In this document: one piece after another, positions 1-7,401 of the stretch
Numbering within the stretch: the stretch's first letter is position 1
Layout: each line of letters opens with the position of its first letter
NCBI GenBank assembly: GCA_035063885.1
Contig: JAPSFM010000052.1
Coordinates: 1-32,930, forward strand
Length of the DNA: 32,930 nt
From: CAADGY01 sp900696665
GTDB lineage: Bacteria; Acidobacteriota; Terriglobia; Bryobacterales; Bryobacteraceae
Direction: 5' to 3'
Translations under genes and position numbers: made by a program
The notes under the pieces: generated by a model
The model's database searches: none
What the model was told of the DNA's origin: nothing
The model's input: only the letters and a program-made list of their open reading frames with translations

Positions 1-285
1 GGCGAAGGTCGGCGCGTGAGGCCGGCGGCGGCCACCCGCCCGAGCGTCCGGGCGGGGCGCGCCCCGGAACTACTCGGAATTGTGTCTGCCAAGAACCTCC
101 GCCGGCAGAGGTGGTCGTTCCTGAGCGCTATTTTGCACCGCGAAGTAGCTAGGGCACTGCAAACTCATGAATCTGACCGACTAGTAAACGTAGTGCGGCG
201 GCCGTGCCCTCGAACGCTCGTTTAACTGCGGAAAGAAGGTGCGTTAGGGGACTTGCGTGACATCATCCGATCAGGGAGTCGCTAG
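1..285. other. No gene recognised at left edge
   Basis: No reading frame here resembles a family I know. The + frame from position 16 to 225 is rich in Arg and Ala and looks like a chance frame in GC-rich DNA. The only structured element is a 23-base segment at 130-152 that recurs inverted near the right end of the window (described separately). Confidence 0.5.
130..152 (+). repeat. Short dispersed repeat, left copy
   Basis: The segment ATTTTGCACCGCGAAGTAG followed by CTAG recurs in inverted orientation at 32805-32828, with one extra G before CTAG. Both copies also have CTGAGCG a few bases before the ATTTTGC end. A match of more than 19 bases is unlikely by chance in 33 kb. It may be part of a dispersed repeat or the end of a mobile element; no transposase adjoins it. 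Confidence 0.45.
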
Positions 286-618
286 ATCGAGCTCGCAGCG
301 GCCAAGGACTTGGGTGCCATCGCCGATGCAGTCGCCACGAATCTCACGGTGGCGTTTATTGAGCACGAAAGCAAACTCGAGGCAGTACGAAAGGCTGGAG
401 TTAAGTGGTAAGGGTTTGAGCTTGCTCCAATGATCGTTTCGGCTACTATTGGACTTGTCGGCGCGGCAACCGGTAGCGTGCCAATGACTGTGGCTGGCGC
501 CGTCCTGGGAACGGTCGGTGTCCCGACATTAAAAGACGTCTTGCGCCACGGCAAGGAAATCTGGTCTTCGTACCAGTACACTCAACGGTCGGCTGCCGCA
601 ATTTTGTTTAACGGGAGG
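286..618 (+). pseudogene. Possible broken small gene
   Basis: One frame stays open from 286 to 408, meets TAA at 409-411, and continues in the same frame to a stop after 618. The first part reads like an amphipathic helical segment (IADAVATNLTVAFIEHES). The second part has a Gly/Ala-rich hydrophobic stretch (LVGAATGSVPMTVAGAVL) followed by a charged tail. Both parts look more protein-like than the opposite strand, which suggests one gene interrupted by a nonsense mutation. There is no obvious start or ribosome-binding site. The part from ATG 430 could alternatively be a small 63-residue hydrophobic protein. The family is not recognised. Confidence 0.3.
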
Positions 619-621
619 TGA

Positions 622-918
622 TCTACCGGCTCGCCAGTTCTGAGGAGTGCTCAGCATTGCGATCCCATGTGAACGCAAGTTCAGCCATCGAACCCGATCA
701 CGAGGTTCGCCGTATCCGCCTTCGGCCGAGCGGAGTCGGTCGGCAGAAGCCGTCATCGTAGCTGTAAACATGAGCGAAACCGTCCGTTCTGCACAAAGGG
801 CGAACATCATCTCGCGCGAGTGCACCGCCGATCCCGTTCCACACCAGTTATGCTCGTTCCGGCGTCCCTGCTCCAATAGAGAACTATAAGTTGGCCAGCA
901 TCAGCGGACTGTGAGGCG
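622..918. other. No gene recognised
   Basis: This stretch between the small remnant and the 3' end of the integrase holds only short overlapping frames of low-complexity composition. No promoter, RNA gene or strong hairpin was recognised. Confidence 0.45.
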
Positions 919-1854
919 CTACGCCTCTAATCCGATTCGATCGTTCACCGCGTTCCGGAGCCGCTGCTTGCAGCCAATGTACCGCTCCGTGGTCTGAACG
1001 CTTTCGTGGCCGAGTAGGTACTGGATCTGCTCGATCTCGCCACCGGAGTCGTGGCAGAGTCGTGCGCACGTGCGCCGGAGATCGTGGGGCGCAACCCCCG
1101 GCAGACCACATTCGGAACAGGCCGTCGTCACCACTGACCAGATCACTTTTGGGCTGAACCCGTGCGTCGCGACTTGGCTCGCTTTGTTGATTGCCCGGAA
1201 CATCGGTCCTGCAGTCACGGCCGCAGCCGCCAACCACGCCTGAATGGCGGAGCCGACCCAATCCGGCACTGGAACGGTTCGTACGTGGCCGCCTTTGCCG
1301 ATCAGATCAGCAAAAACCCAGTGCTCTTCTCGGCGCTGCAGGTCCTCAACCTTGGCGCTCGAAAGCTCGGCACGACGAAGTCCACAGCCCAGAAGTACCG
1401 CGACCATCGCATAGTTTCGTTTGCCGCGAAGCGTATTGCGGTCGAAAGTACGCAGTAGGGTCTGCCCCTGTTCGATGGTCAGCCAGTTGCCAAGTCGGAC
1501 CCCATGCTTCCTAACACCTTTGACACGACGGATGCCGGCCGCAAGATCAGGACTAAGGAGGTCGGCGTCGGGCGCCTCGTACGCGAGTCGGCGGACCGCC
1601 GCTAATCGCAGGTTGATTGTGGAGGCGGCATAGTGTGCCTGCTCCAGGAAGATCCGGTAGCGGGTCACAACGGTTTTGTTGAATGCGAGCCTCGGCTCGG
1701 AACAGTACCAGTCGGTGAACTCCCGAATGGCATGGTCGTACGACCGTCGAGAACTCGGGGACGTGAGGCTGTTGAGGACTGCAGTTTTCGATTGTTCTAG
1801 GTCCGGCAACCGGAGTATGGTTTTGGGCGTAGGCTTGCGTTTTGGCTTTCCCAT
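919..1854 (-). CDS. Tyrosine recombinase (phage-type integrase)
   Basis: Site-specific recombinase of the XerC/XerD/lambda-integrase superfamily, which cuts and rejoins DNA through a 3'-phosphotyrosine. The 311 residues match the usual length. An N-terminal SAM-like core-binding domain covers about residues 20-105 and the catalytic domain about 120-305. The catalytic set is visible: Arg160 in GCGLRRAEL, Lys187 in GKGGH, His257 and Arg260 in HDLRR, His283 in LGHES, and Tyr292 in ERYIG. The gene is therefore probably active. It stands alone, with no excisionase, phage gene or tRNA attachment site nearby, and no repeats bracket it closely. It could be an orphan integrase of a decayed island or a member of the small recombinase groups common in soil bacteria. 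No clear Shine-Dalgarno sequence was seen before the ATG. Confidence 0.9.
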   Translation of the reverse strand: MGKPKRKPTPKTILRLPDLEQSKTAVLNSLTSPSSRRSYDHAIREFTDWYCSEPRLAFNKTVVTRYRIFLEQAHYAASTINLRLAAVRRLAYEAPDADLLSPDLAAGIRRVKGVRKHGVRLGNWLTIEQGQTLLRTFDRNTLRGKRNYAMVAVLLGCGLRRAELSSAKVEDLQRREEHWVFADLIGKGGHVRTVPVPDWVGSAIQAWLAAAAVTAGPMFRAINKASQVATHGFSPKVIWSVVTTACSECGLPGVAPHDLRRTCARLCHDSGGEIEQIQYLLGHESVQTTERYIGCKQRLRNAVNDRIGLEA

Positions 1855-2079
1855 GCCGCCATTCTGCCCCGGCGGGTCCGATGTGGATTGGCCACACGCT
1901 GCGGCGTTTAGCGGGACCTATCCGGACGCACATGCCCTGGGCGCGTGAAACTTCCTTCCAAAGCGTCCGTTTCCCTTTTTTCATAACCGGGAGTCTGCTC
2001 TTTGCTCGACTGACAACTCCGGTCTAGTCTGCCGCCGGACGCGAGCGAAGGGACTGAATCCGGAGGCTCATCGATCACA

Positions 2080-2132
2080 TTCGGAACGCATTCCGTTTTG
2101 TGTTGACACTGCCCGTTTCCGTCGCGTAAAAT
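2080..2132 (+). promoter_or_regulatory. Operator A and promoter of the 2147 gene
   Basis: The operator TTCGGAACGCATTCCGTT lies at 2080-2097, an 8-2-8 inverted repeat with mismatches at the outer two bases and at the inner pair. TTGACA (-35) is at 2103-2108 and TAAAAT (-10) at 2127-2132, an 18 bp spacer. The operator centre is 14.5 bp from the first base of the -35 box, as in copies C, D and F. The predicted transcription start (about 2139) leaves only some 8 nt before the ATG at 2147. Confidence 0.75.
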
Positions 2133-2146
2133 TCGACCAGTCTCCT

Positions 2147-3028
2147 ATGGACATCCCGTTTGAAGGCGTCGTTGCGGCTTTGATGACGCCCATGGACCGC
2201 GATGGCGTAATCCTGGCCAGCGAGCTGCGTGACGAGGCGGCGTTCCTGACAGAGTCCGGCGTGGACGGCTTGTGTATCGGCGGTCCGCTCGGTGAGTTGT
2301 CGGGCGCCAGCACGGCTGAAGTCGAGGCGGTATGCTCGGCCGCCAGATCTGAATCGGATCTGCCGATCGCCGTCAATCTCTTCGTTGACCTCACAGCCGA
2401 GGCCATCGACTCAGCCCGGGCCGCTGAAGCATCAGGCGCCGCGGCGGTTCTCATCTCCCAGCCTCACTACCTCTTCCAGCCCGGTGAGAGCGGCCTCATT
2501 CGGCAGTTCTCAGATATTCGGAATGTGGTCGGCATTCCCCTACTTTTGTCGAACACGGTCCCCAGTGCGCTGGTGCCGGCGTCCACTGTTCGCAAGTTGT
2601 ATGAAAGGTCTTTGATCGACGGCGTGTACCAGGGGACGGATCCGCACGCGCTTGCGGATGTGCTGTGCGCCACCCCTCGCATGCCGGTGTTCGCCGGAAT
2701 CGAAGATTTGCTGTATGTCGGTCTTGCGCTCGGCGCAAGGGGCATCATCTCCACTTTGGCTGCAATCTTCCCGCACGAGTGCCTCGCCATGCGGTTCGCC
2801 GTCGCCGAGGATGACCATGAAACAGCCCGTCTCATTCATGCTCGCCTGCTGAAGGTCTGGCGGAAGCTCGACCATCCGTCTGAATCCTTTGCCCGGTCCA
2901 AACACGCTCTATCGGTTCGCGGCCGGCCGGTGGGTTTTGCGCGACATCCGTATCAGTACCTGTCGCCGGAATCAGCTACCGATGTTGAACAAGGAATAGC
3001 AGAGTTCACCGAGGCGGCATCTTCTTAG
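2147..3028 (+). CDS. DapA/NanA superfamily protein without catalytic Lys
   Basis: A 293-residue TIM-barrel protein of the dihydrodipicolinate synthase/N-acetylneuraminate lyase superfamily. Members form a Schiff base between a barrel lysine and a 2-keto acid. The fold is recognised from MDIPFEGVVAALMTPMD at the N-terminus, GGPLGE (residues 45-50, in place of GGSTGE), and the spacing of later segments. The key residues are missing. The strand that normally carries the Tyr of YNVP reads LLLSNTVPS (Ser135), and the GIK strand with the Schiff-base Lys reads DGVYQGT (Tyr161). It may have another activity, a sensory or binding role, or be degenerating, though the frame is intact. It is the first gene behind operator A and ends 2 bp from the convergent symporter gene. 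No Shine-Dalgarno sequence precedes the ATG, and the mRNA is predicted to be almost leaderless. Confidence 0.85.
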   Translation: MDIPFEGVVAALMTPMDRDGVILASELRDEAAFLTESGVDGLCIGGPLGELSGASTAEVEAVCSAARSESDLPIAVNLFVDLTAEAIDSARAAEASGAAAVLISQPHYLFQPGESGLIRQFSDIRNVVGIPLLLSNTVPSALVPASTVRKLYERSLIDGVYQGTDPHALADVLCATPRMPVFAGIEDLLYVGLALGARGIISTLAAIFPHECLAMRFAVAEDDHETARLIHARLLKVWRKLDHPSESFARSKHALSVRGRPVGFARHPYQYLSPESATDVEQGIAEFTEAASS

Positions 3029-3030
3029 GA

Positions 3031-4629
3031 TCACCAAAAGATTACGTTCAACGCGATAAATGTGGCCAGCACGATGGCCGCCAGGAACTCCGGCGTGCGA
3101 ATCCAATGACGGCAGACTTCATCGGCAGCCGGATGCGTCCCATACACCAGGCCCCGTAATGTATGATCCGGTGCAGGATTTGTGACGAGTGTCAGCACAA
3201 CGGTCACCAGAGCGCCGATGCCGCCTTCCCACACCGCAAGGTGCAGCGTCGCCGCCATCGGCGTCGGGTACTGGATCACACCTGTTCTGTAGAGCAGATA
3301 CTGGGTGAGCCCGGCCAGGATCGCAGCGATCACTCCATAGAAGGCAGCCGTTGCTGTGATGCGGCGGAAACACATTCCCAAAAGGAAAACAACAAAGAAA
3401 GGAGAGATGAACAGAGTGCCGATCAGTTGCATGTAGTCCATCAGATTATCGAATGCCAGGACGATGTAGGCGGCGCTGATGCTCAGCGCTGTGCCCACGA
3501 TGGTGGCGGCCTTTCCGATGTTCAGGTAATGCGCGTCGGGCCTGTTCTTGACGAGGTACGTCTGATACAGATCAAAGGTCCACACGGTATTGAACGCCGT
3601 CACGTTTCCCGCCATCCCGGACATAAAGCTCGCGATCAGCGCAGTGAAGCCCAGACCCATCAGTCCCGGCCCGAAGTGGCGCTTCATCAACTCGGTCAAT
3701 GCAACGTTGTAATTGCCCTCGAGCGCTCCGGGCATCATCGCCGCTGCGGCCATTCCGGGAATGACTACGAAAGCCGGGAAGAGCATCTTTGGGAATGCGG
3801 CGATGAGGGGTGTCTTGCGCGCCGCATTCAGATCCTTTGCGGCCAGCGCACGCTGTACCAGGAGGAAATCCGTGCACCAATAGGACGGCCCCATCACCAG
3901 CATCAGGGCGATCACGATGGTGTACCAGCGAACCCCAAGCGGATTGGTTGCCGGATCCCCCATTCCTTGCCAGAGGGTCGAAGCAACATGAGGCAGTCGG
4001 GATGTCAGGCCTTCCCATCCGCCGGCACCGGCCAGCGTGAAATAGGCGAGCGGAGCGAAACCGCAGATGATCAGCACGAATTGAAGGAACTCATTATAGA
4101 TCGAGGATCTCAGGCCGCCCAGAAACGTGTATCCCACCACAACGCCCGCCGAGAGCACGATGCTGAGATGGAACCTCCAGCCCAGCATCTGTTCGCAAAC
4201 GAGCGCGAGCGCGTACATGTTGATCCCCGACATGAGAATCGTGACGACCAGGAAGCTTCCGGCATTCAGAACATGTGCTCGGCTGTCATACCGCAGTCGC
4301 AGATACTCGGCCACACTCCGAATGCGATGCGAATAGTAGAACCGGATCATGAACAGGCTGAGAAACACCATTGGTGGAATGGCGCCGAGCCAGTACCAGT
4401 GGCAAGTCATGATGCCGTACTTGGCACTCATCGCGATCATCCCGACGATCTCCAATGAGCCGAGATTCGCCGCCATGAACGCCGGACCCGTGATCCAACT
4501 CGGCAGCGATCGTCCCGCCATGAGGAAGTCCTCGGAGGTGTTCATGCGGTCCTTGAGCCAATACCCAATGCCGAGAACCGCCGCAACATATGTGCCGAGG
4601 ATGAAGAAGTCGATCGCGGCGAGTCGCAT
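3031..4629 (-). CDS. Sodium:solute symporter (SSS family)
   Basis: Inner-membrane carrier of the SSS family (SGLT/PutP-like), which couples sugar, sugar-acid or amino-acid uptake to sodium entry. The 532 residues fit the family. The first helix (FFILGTYVAAVLGIGYWL) is followed by the typical loop SEDFLMAGRSLP, then ITGPAFMAANLGSLEIVG in the second helix where sodium-binding residues usually lie, then about a dozen more hydrophobic helices. The last helix ends at the C-terminus (FLAAIVLATFIALNVIFW). It has a monocistronic position, with its promoter region overlapping operator B and its 3' end 2 bp from the convergent 2147 gene. The regulon context suggests that it imports a mono- or oligosaccharide or uronic acid released by the nearby glycosidases. 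The substrate is inferred only. Confidence 0.9.
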   Translation of the reverse strand: MRLAAIDFFILGTYVAAVLGIGYWLKDRMNTSEDFLMAGRSLPSWITGPAFMAANLGSLEIVGMIAMSAKYGIMTCHWYWLGAIPPMVFLSLFMIRFYYSHRIRSVAEYLRLRYDSRAHVLNAGSFLVVTILMSGINMYALALVCEQMLGWRFHLSIVLSAGVVVGYTFLGGLRSSIYNEFLQFVLIICGFAPLAYFTLAGAGGWEGLTSRLPHVASTLWQGMGDPATNPLGVRWYTIVIALMLVMGPSYWCTDFLLVQRALAAKDLNAARKTPLIAAFPKMLFPAFVVIPGMAAAAMMPGALEGNYNVALTELMKRHFGPGLMGLGFTALIASFMSGMAGNVTAFNTVWTFDLYQTYLVKNRPDAHYLNIGKAATIVGTALSISAAYIVLAFDNLMDYMQLIGTLFISPFFVVFLLGMCFRRITATAAFYGVIAAILAGLTQYLLYRTGVIQYPTPMAATLHLAVWEGGIGALVTVVLTLVTNPAPDHTLRGLVYGTHPAADEVCRHWIRTPEFLAAIVLATFIALNVIFW

Positions 4630-4637
4630 CTTGCAAT

Positions 4638-4672
4638 TTCGGAATGTATCCCGTTTTTGACGAAGTTGTCAA
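4638..4672 (-). promoter_or_regulatory. Operator B and promoter of the symporter gene
   Basis: The palindrome TTCGGAATGTATCCCGTT lies at 4638-4655, only 8 nt from the symporter start codon. On the minus strand a perfect TTGACA (complement at 4667-4672) is followed after 18 bp by TACATT (complement at 4643-4648), so the operator covers the putative -10 box, unlike the other copies. Binding here should block RNA polymerase. The right half-site is weaker (TCCCG instead of TTCCG). Confidence 0.6.
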
Positions 4673-4679
4673 TGGCAGT

Positions 4680-5261
4680 CTGCCGAACGAAGCTGAGAGT
4701 GCGTGTTAGAGCCCAAGAGTTCGCGGGAGCCGCGCCCAAGCGGGTGCCCAGGACCGAGGCGGAGACGGAACCGGCGCTGAAGAATGCACCGGTATCTGAC
4801 CTCTGCCGCTCACCGATGGTGGTGAGTCCCGGAGGGCTTCACTTTCTGGCAGATTTCCTTCGTGAAGTATGTCGACGCGCTGAGGCCTTTGAAGTTTGAA
4901 CGCGAAGTTCACCGGACGTGGCGGCTTGCCCGACGAGGCTGGCGTTCACCGGCAACGGCCTTTCGCAGCGCTCCACTCCCAAACAAGCGCCATTGAAGGG
5001 CACGGCAATCCTTCCATCCAGCCGTGCGCCCACCCAAACTGCGTAGCCGTGGCCGGATATGACGTTGTTCGATACGGTAAAACTCGCTATCGAAGCGCAC
5101 GGTGAGGTGGGTTGTGTACCTGCCGCTGCGCAACGCAGCTGCGAATGCCGGCCAAATCGGGCTTCGCTCCTATCCTCGACGGGCATCGCAATCGTTGCAC
5201 GCCTGTACCAGATAGGGCGGGCATGTTCCGGAGGTGTCGCACCGCCCAGGCCGCTCCGGGG
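4680..5261. other. Intergenic stretch, no clear gene
   Basis: No complete gene is recognised. A minus-strand frame around 4839-5186 contains a short stretch (FTVSNNVISGHGYAVWVG) that recalls a right-handed beta-helix coil, so this may be a scrap of a pectin-lyase-fold gene, but the rest of that frame looks random. It probably holds decayed coding DNA. Confidence 0.3.
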
Positions 5262-5405
5262 TCATCCGCTGCGACGCAACCGAGCCAGCAATTCACGTTC
5301 TGTCCGCAACCGGTCGCGGCTCTCTTCAGCGGCTTGTCGGATGCGCATTACTCTCCGCCAACGGAATACCTTCTGTGCCTGGAAGGTATTCCAACAGCGG
5401 GGCAT
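5262..5405 (-). CDS. Possible small charged protein
   Basis: A 47-codon frame begins with ATG at 5405 and ends with TGA at 5262-5264, just downstream of the IclR gene on the same strand. Its second half reads as one strongly charged amphipathic helix (RQAAEESRDRLRTEREL). There is no clear ribosome-binding site, and the frame overlaps the inverted repeat at 5363-5392. It could equally be the C-terminal scrap of a coiled-coil protein or a chance frame. Confidence 0.2.
   Translation of the reverse strand: MPRCWNTFQAQKVFRWRRVMRIRQAAEESRDRLRTERELLARLRRSG
5363..5392. repeat. Perfect inverted repeat, 10 bp arms
   Basis: GGAATACCTT at 5363-5372 and AAGGTATTCC at 5383-5392 are exact complements around a 10-nt loop. 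The first loop pair is also C-G. It begins 43 nt past the stop codon of the IclR gene. No T-run follows on the minus strand, so it is not a standard intrinsic terminator. It could protect the IclR mRNA 3' end or be a protein-binding site. Confidence 0.5.
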
Positions 5406-5435
5406 GCTACGTTAACTTCTCGAGATCCTGACCAC

Positions 5436-6278
5436 TCAGGGACTTTTTGTCGGGTCAGAGCCGAGCATCAGCGAGAGTTTTCCCGTCATCCGCCGCATTT
5501 CCCGCTGGAGTGTTTCCAATTGCCCCTCCATTTGGCCGGCCGGAGCGGATGCACTTGCCGCCGCCAGCACGCGCCCCCCCCGGTCGAAGATCGGCGCACC
5601 GACACAAATCACACCCTCGATGTTCTCGCCTTGATCGGTAGCGAATCCTGCTTCGCGGACGCGCGCGAGTTCATCATTAAGAGCGCTGCGGGAGGTGATC
5701 GTGCGCGCTGTCAACCGAGGCAGCCCCTGTCGCGCGATCACGTTGAGCAGTTCTTCCTCACCGAGGTGCGCGAGAATACTCTTGCCGATGGAAGTGGAAT
5801 GGCAGTAGCACGAATGACCCACTGTCGCTGCGCAACGGAACGGGTTGCTGCTTTGTTCGACGGCGATATAAACAACCTGCCCCTGCTCCAGCACTCCAAG
5901 GTGCGCAGAGACGCCGAAGCGAGTCACCAGGTTCTTCATCATCGGGCGGGCGAGTGCGAGCAACCGTCGATGAGGGAGCGCATCGCGGCCGATCTCGAAG
6001 AACTTGCCGGCTAGCGCATACCTGCCCGTTTGGTCATTTCGCTCGACATAGCCGATCTTTGCCAGCGAATACAGCAGACGGTGCACCGTGGTTTTCGCCA
6101 GCCGAACCGTCCGAGTAATGTCCTCCAGGGAAAGTGGGTCGGACTTTCCTTCGCCGAGTGCTTCCAGCACCGCGAACACCTTCGATGTCAGCCCGATAAA
6201 GTTCTTGTCTACGTTTCTGGTTTGCTTTTTGGCCGTTCCCGTTGTTCTCGATCCACGAGTTCTTTTGGCTGCGGGCAT
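5436..6278 (-). CDS. IclR-family transcriptional regulator
   Basis: A 280-residue DNA-binding regulator, slightly longer than usual because of a Lys/Arg-rich N-terminal extension (residues 1-25). The winged helix-turn-helix covers about residues 30-95, with the recognition region in LAKTTVHRLLYSLAKIGYV and the wing in GRYALAGKFFEIG. The effector-binding IclR_C domain covers about 105-270, with typical segments such as SAHLGVLEQGQVVYI, HSTSIGKSILAHL, FATDQGENIEGVICVGAPIFD and ASAPA. AGGGGG precedes the ATG at a good distance. It is the only regulator in the window. Most catabolic genes around it carry the palindrome TTCGGAAY-N2-RTTCCGAA, whose form fits an IclR dimer site, so I infer that it controls them, presumably in response to a pathway acid. 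Its own promoter has no copy of the palindrome. Confidence 0.92.
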   Translation of the reverse strand: MPAAKRTRGSRTTGTAKKQTRNVDKNFIGLTSKVFAVLEALGEGKSDPLSLEDITRTVRLAKTTVHRLLYSLAKIGYVERNDQTGRYALAGKFFEIGRDALPHRRLLALARPMMKNLVTRFGVSAHLGVLEQGQVVYIAVEQSSNPFRCAATVGHSCYCHSTSIGKSILAHLGEEELLNVIARQGLPRLTARTITSRSALNDELARVREAGFATDQGENIEGVICVGAPIFDRGGRVLAAASASAPAGQMEGQLETLQREMRRMTGKLSLMLGSDPTKSP

Positions 6279-6354
6279 TCAACCCCCTTGCTTGTAGTCC
6301 TGAACTGACAAGTATCACACCAGTGCAGTGTCTCGGCGACGGCGTAGTACTGAC

Positions 6355-6480
6355 CTATTGAAGTCAGACAAGATACTGACGTTGCTCAGTAGGCGAGTGG
6401 GGCAGGTGTCCACGCGAGCATGGACGTACAGATCCCACAGATGGCGAGTCTGGAGACTCGCCGCAGACCCGGAGGTCTGC
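6355..6480. repeat. Nested-palindrome interspersed repeat, copy 1
   Basis: About 126 bp, alignable over its full length with 26360-26486 at roughly 80 percent identity by eye (for example GCTCAGTAGGCGAGTGGGGC in both). The end holds two adjoining hairpins: GGCGAGTC-TGGA-GACTCGCC (6443-6462) and GCAGACC-CGGA-GGTCTGC (6463-6480). It sits in the divergent gap between the IclR gene and the dehydrogenase. The paired hairpins with TGGA/CGGA loops resemble REP-type elements. No transposase is nearby. Confidence 0.8.
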
Positions 6481-6505
6481 CGCACCAGCAGTAAGTACAA
6501 CTGAC

Positions 6506-6525
6506 GGTATACGTGCTACGATACC
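6506..6525 (+). promoter_or_regulatory. Inverted repeat over the dehydrogenase -10 region
   Basis: GGTAT at 6506-6510 and ATACC at 6521-6525 flank CGT and ACG in opposite orientation, with one extra base, giving an imperfect 20-bp palindrome. It overlaps TACGAT (6517-6522), a plausible -10 box that lies 7 nt before the GTG start at 6530. No good -35 box is visible, and the TTCGGAA operator is absent here, so this gene may be controlled differently. Confidence 0.35.
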
Positions 6526-6529
6526 TTCT

Positions 6530-7312
6530 GTGGATCCAACAGACGCGTGGGGGCTGCGGCATAGAGTTGCGGTGATCACAGGAGCCGGACGGGGGATCGG
6601 CGCGGCTGCGGCACGAGCGCTTGCCTCCGCAGGAGCGGTGACGATTATAGTGGAATGCGATGCGCAGGAAGCACGCAGCGTAGTGCAACAGATCCGCCAG
6701 GAGGGCGGTCGCGCGGATGTGTGCGTCTGTGACGTAGGCGAGGAGGACCAGGTCCGCGACTCGTTTGCAGACGTCCTCGAGCGGCATGGGAGAATCGATG
6801 TTCTTTTCGCGAGTGCCGCGGTTCAGACGACCGCGCCTGCGGCTGACCTTGACGCGGCTGAATGGGACCGGCTGCATCGGGTAAACGTCCGAGGCACGTT
6901 TCTATGCTGTAAACACGCAATCCCTGCGATGCGCGAACGCAAGAGCGGCGCGATCGTGATCGCCGCGTCCGGACACGCGTTCGCAACGTATCCGAACTGT
7001 TCGGCTTACGCGGCTACGAAGGGTGCGCTTGTGGCCTTCATGCGTGGTGTCGCTCTGGATTACGCGGCCGATGGTATACGCGCGAACTGCGTGATTCCGG
7101 GCGCCACGGACACACGCCTCATCCGCGACTACTGTGAAAAATCCGCCGATCCCAAGAAGGCTCTCGGCCAGATCCTTGCCACGATCCCTATGCGCCGCCT
7201 GGCCGAACCGGAAGAGATCGCCCAAGCGGTTCTGTTCCTCGCCTCTCCTCTGGCCGGCTACATCACCGGAACTTGTCTTGCGGTGGATGGAGGTCTGCTG
7301 GCTCAGGCGTGA
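6530..7312 (+). CDS. Short-chain dehydrogenase/reductase (classical SDR)
   Basis: A cytoplasmic NAD(P)-dependent oxidoreductase of 260 residues, the usual classical SDR length. The cofactor loop TGAGRGIG is at 17-24, Asn119 is in RVNV, Ser147 in IAASGHA, and Tyr160-x3-Lys164 in YAATK. The ending GYITGTCLAVDGGLLA is typical. An acidic residue at the end of strand 2 (Glu42/Asp44) favours NAD over NADP. The usual NNAG motif reads ASAA (residues 94-97), a mild oddity. The start is GTG with no visible Shine-Dalgarno sequence and sits close to the predicted transcription start. Its stop lies 8 bp before operator C and the sugar-acid dehydratase gene. In this setting it may oxidise the sugar at C1 to a lactone or reduce or oxidise a later keto-acid; the sequence cannot decide. 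Confidence 0.9.
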   Translation: MDPTDAWGLRHRVAVITGAGRGIGAAAARALASAGAVTIIVECDAQEARSVVQQIRQEGGRADVCVCDVGEEDQVRDSFADVLERHGRIDVLFASAAVQTTAPAADLDAAEWDRLHRVNVRGTFLCCKHAIPAMRERKSGAIVIAASGHAFATYPNCSAYAATKGALVAFMRGVALDYAADGIRANCVIPGATDTRLIRDYCEKSADPKKALGQILATIPMRRLAEPEEIAQAVLFLASPLAGYITGTCLAVDGGLLAQA

Positions 7313-7320
7313 GCGACGAA

Positions 7321-7373
7321 TTCGGATCGCATTCCGAATCCAGTTGACCCGCCTGGAAGGGATGCAGTATAGT
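7321..7373 (+). promoter_or_regulatory. Operator C and promoter of the 7402 operon
   Basis: The operator TTCGGATCGCATTCCGAA lies at 7321-7338, TTGACC (-35) at 7344-7349 and TATAGT (-10) at 7368-7373, spacer 18 bp. The centre-to--35 distance is 14.5 bp. The predicted transcription start near 7380 gives a leader of about 22 nt. It should drive 7402-10449 as one operon. Confidence 0.8.
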
Positions 7374-7401
7374 ACGGTTCACCGCCCCTGCGGATCTTGT
7401 C

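Noticed and set aside
3163..4458. A 431-codon open frame on the + strand opposite the symporter gene
   Set aside because: It is the antisense shadow of the symporter, rich in His, Arg, Gln and Asp with no family features, while the minus frame has clear membrane helices and SSS motifs.
5112..6014. A 300-codon open frame on the + strand over the IclR gene
   Set aside because: Antisense of the helix-turn-helix regulator; composition rich in Cys, His and Arg, and no domain recognised.
6355..6480. The tandem hairpins as a CRISPR repeat or a transcription attenuator
   Set aside because: There is no regular spacing of repeated units and no spacers. The same element occurs far away in a decayed gene, so a dispersed repeat explains it better.
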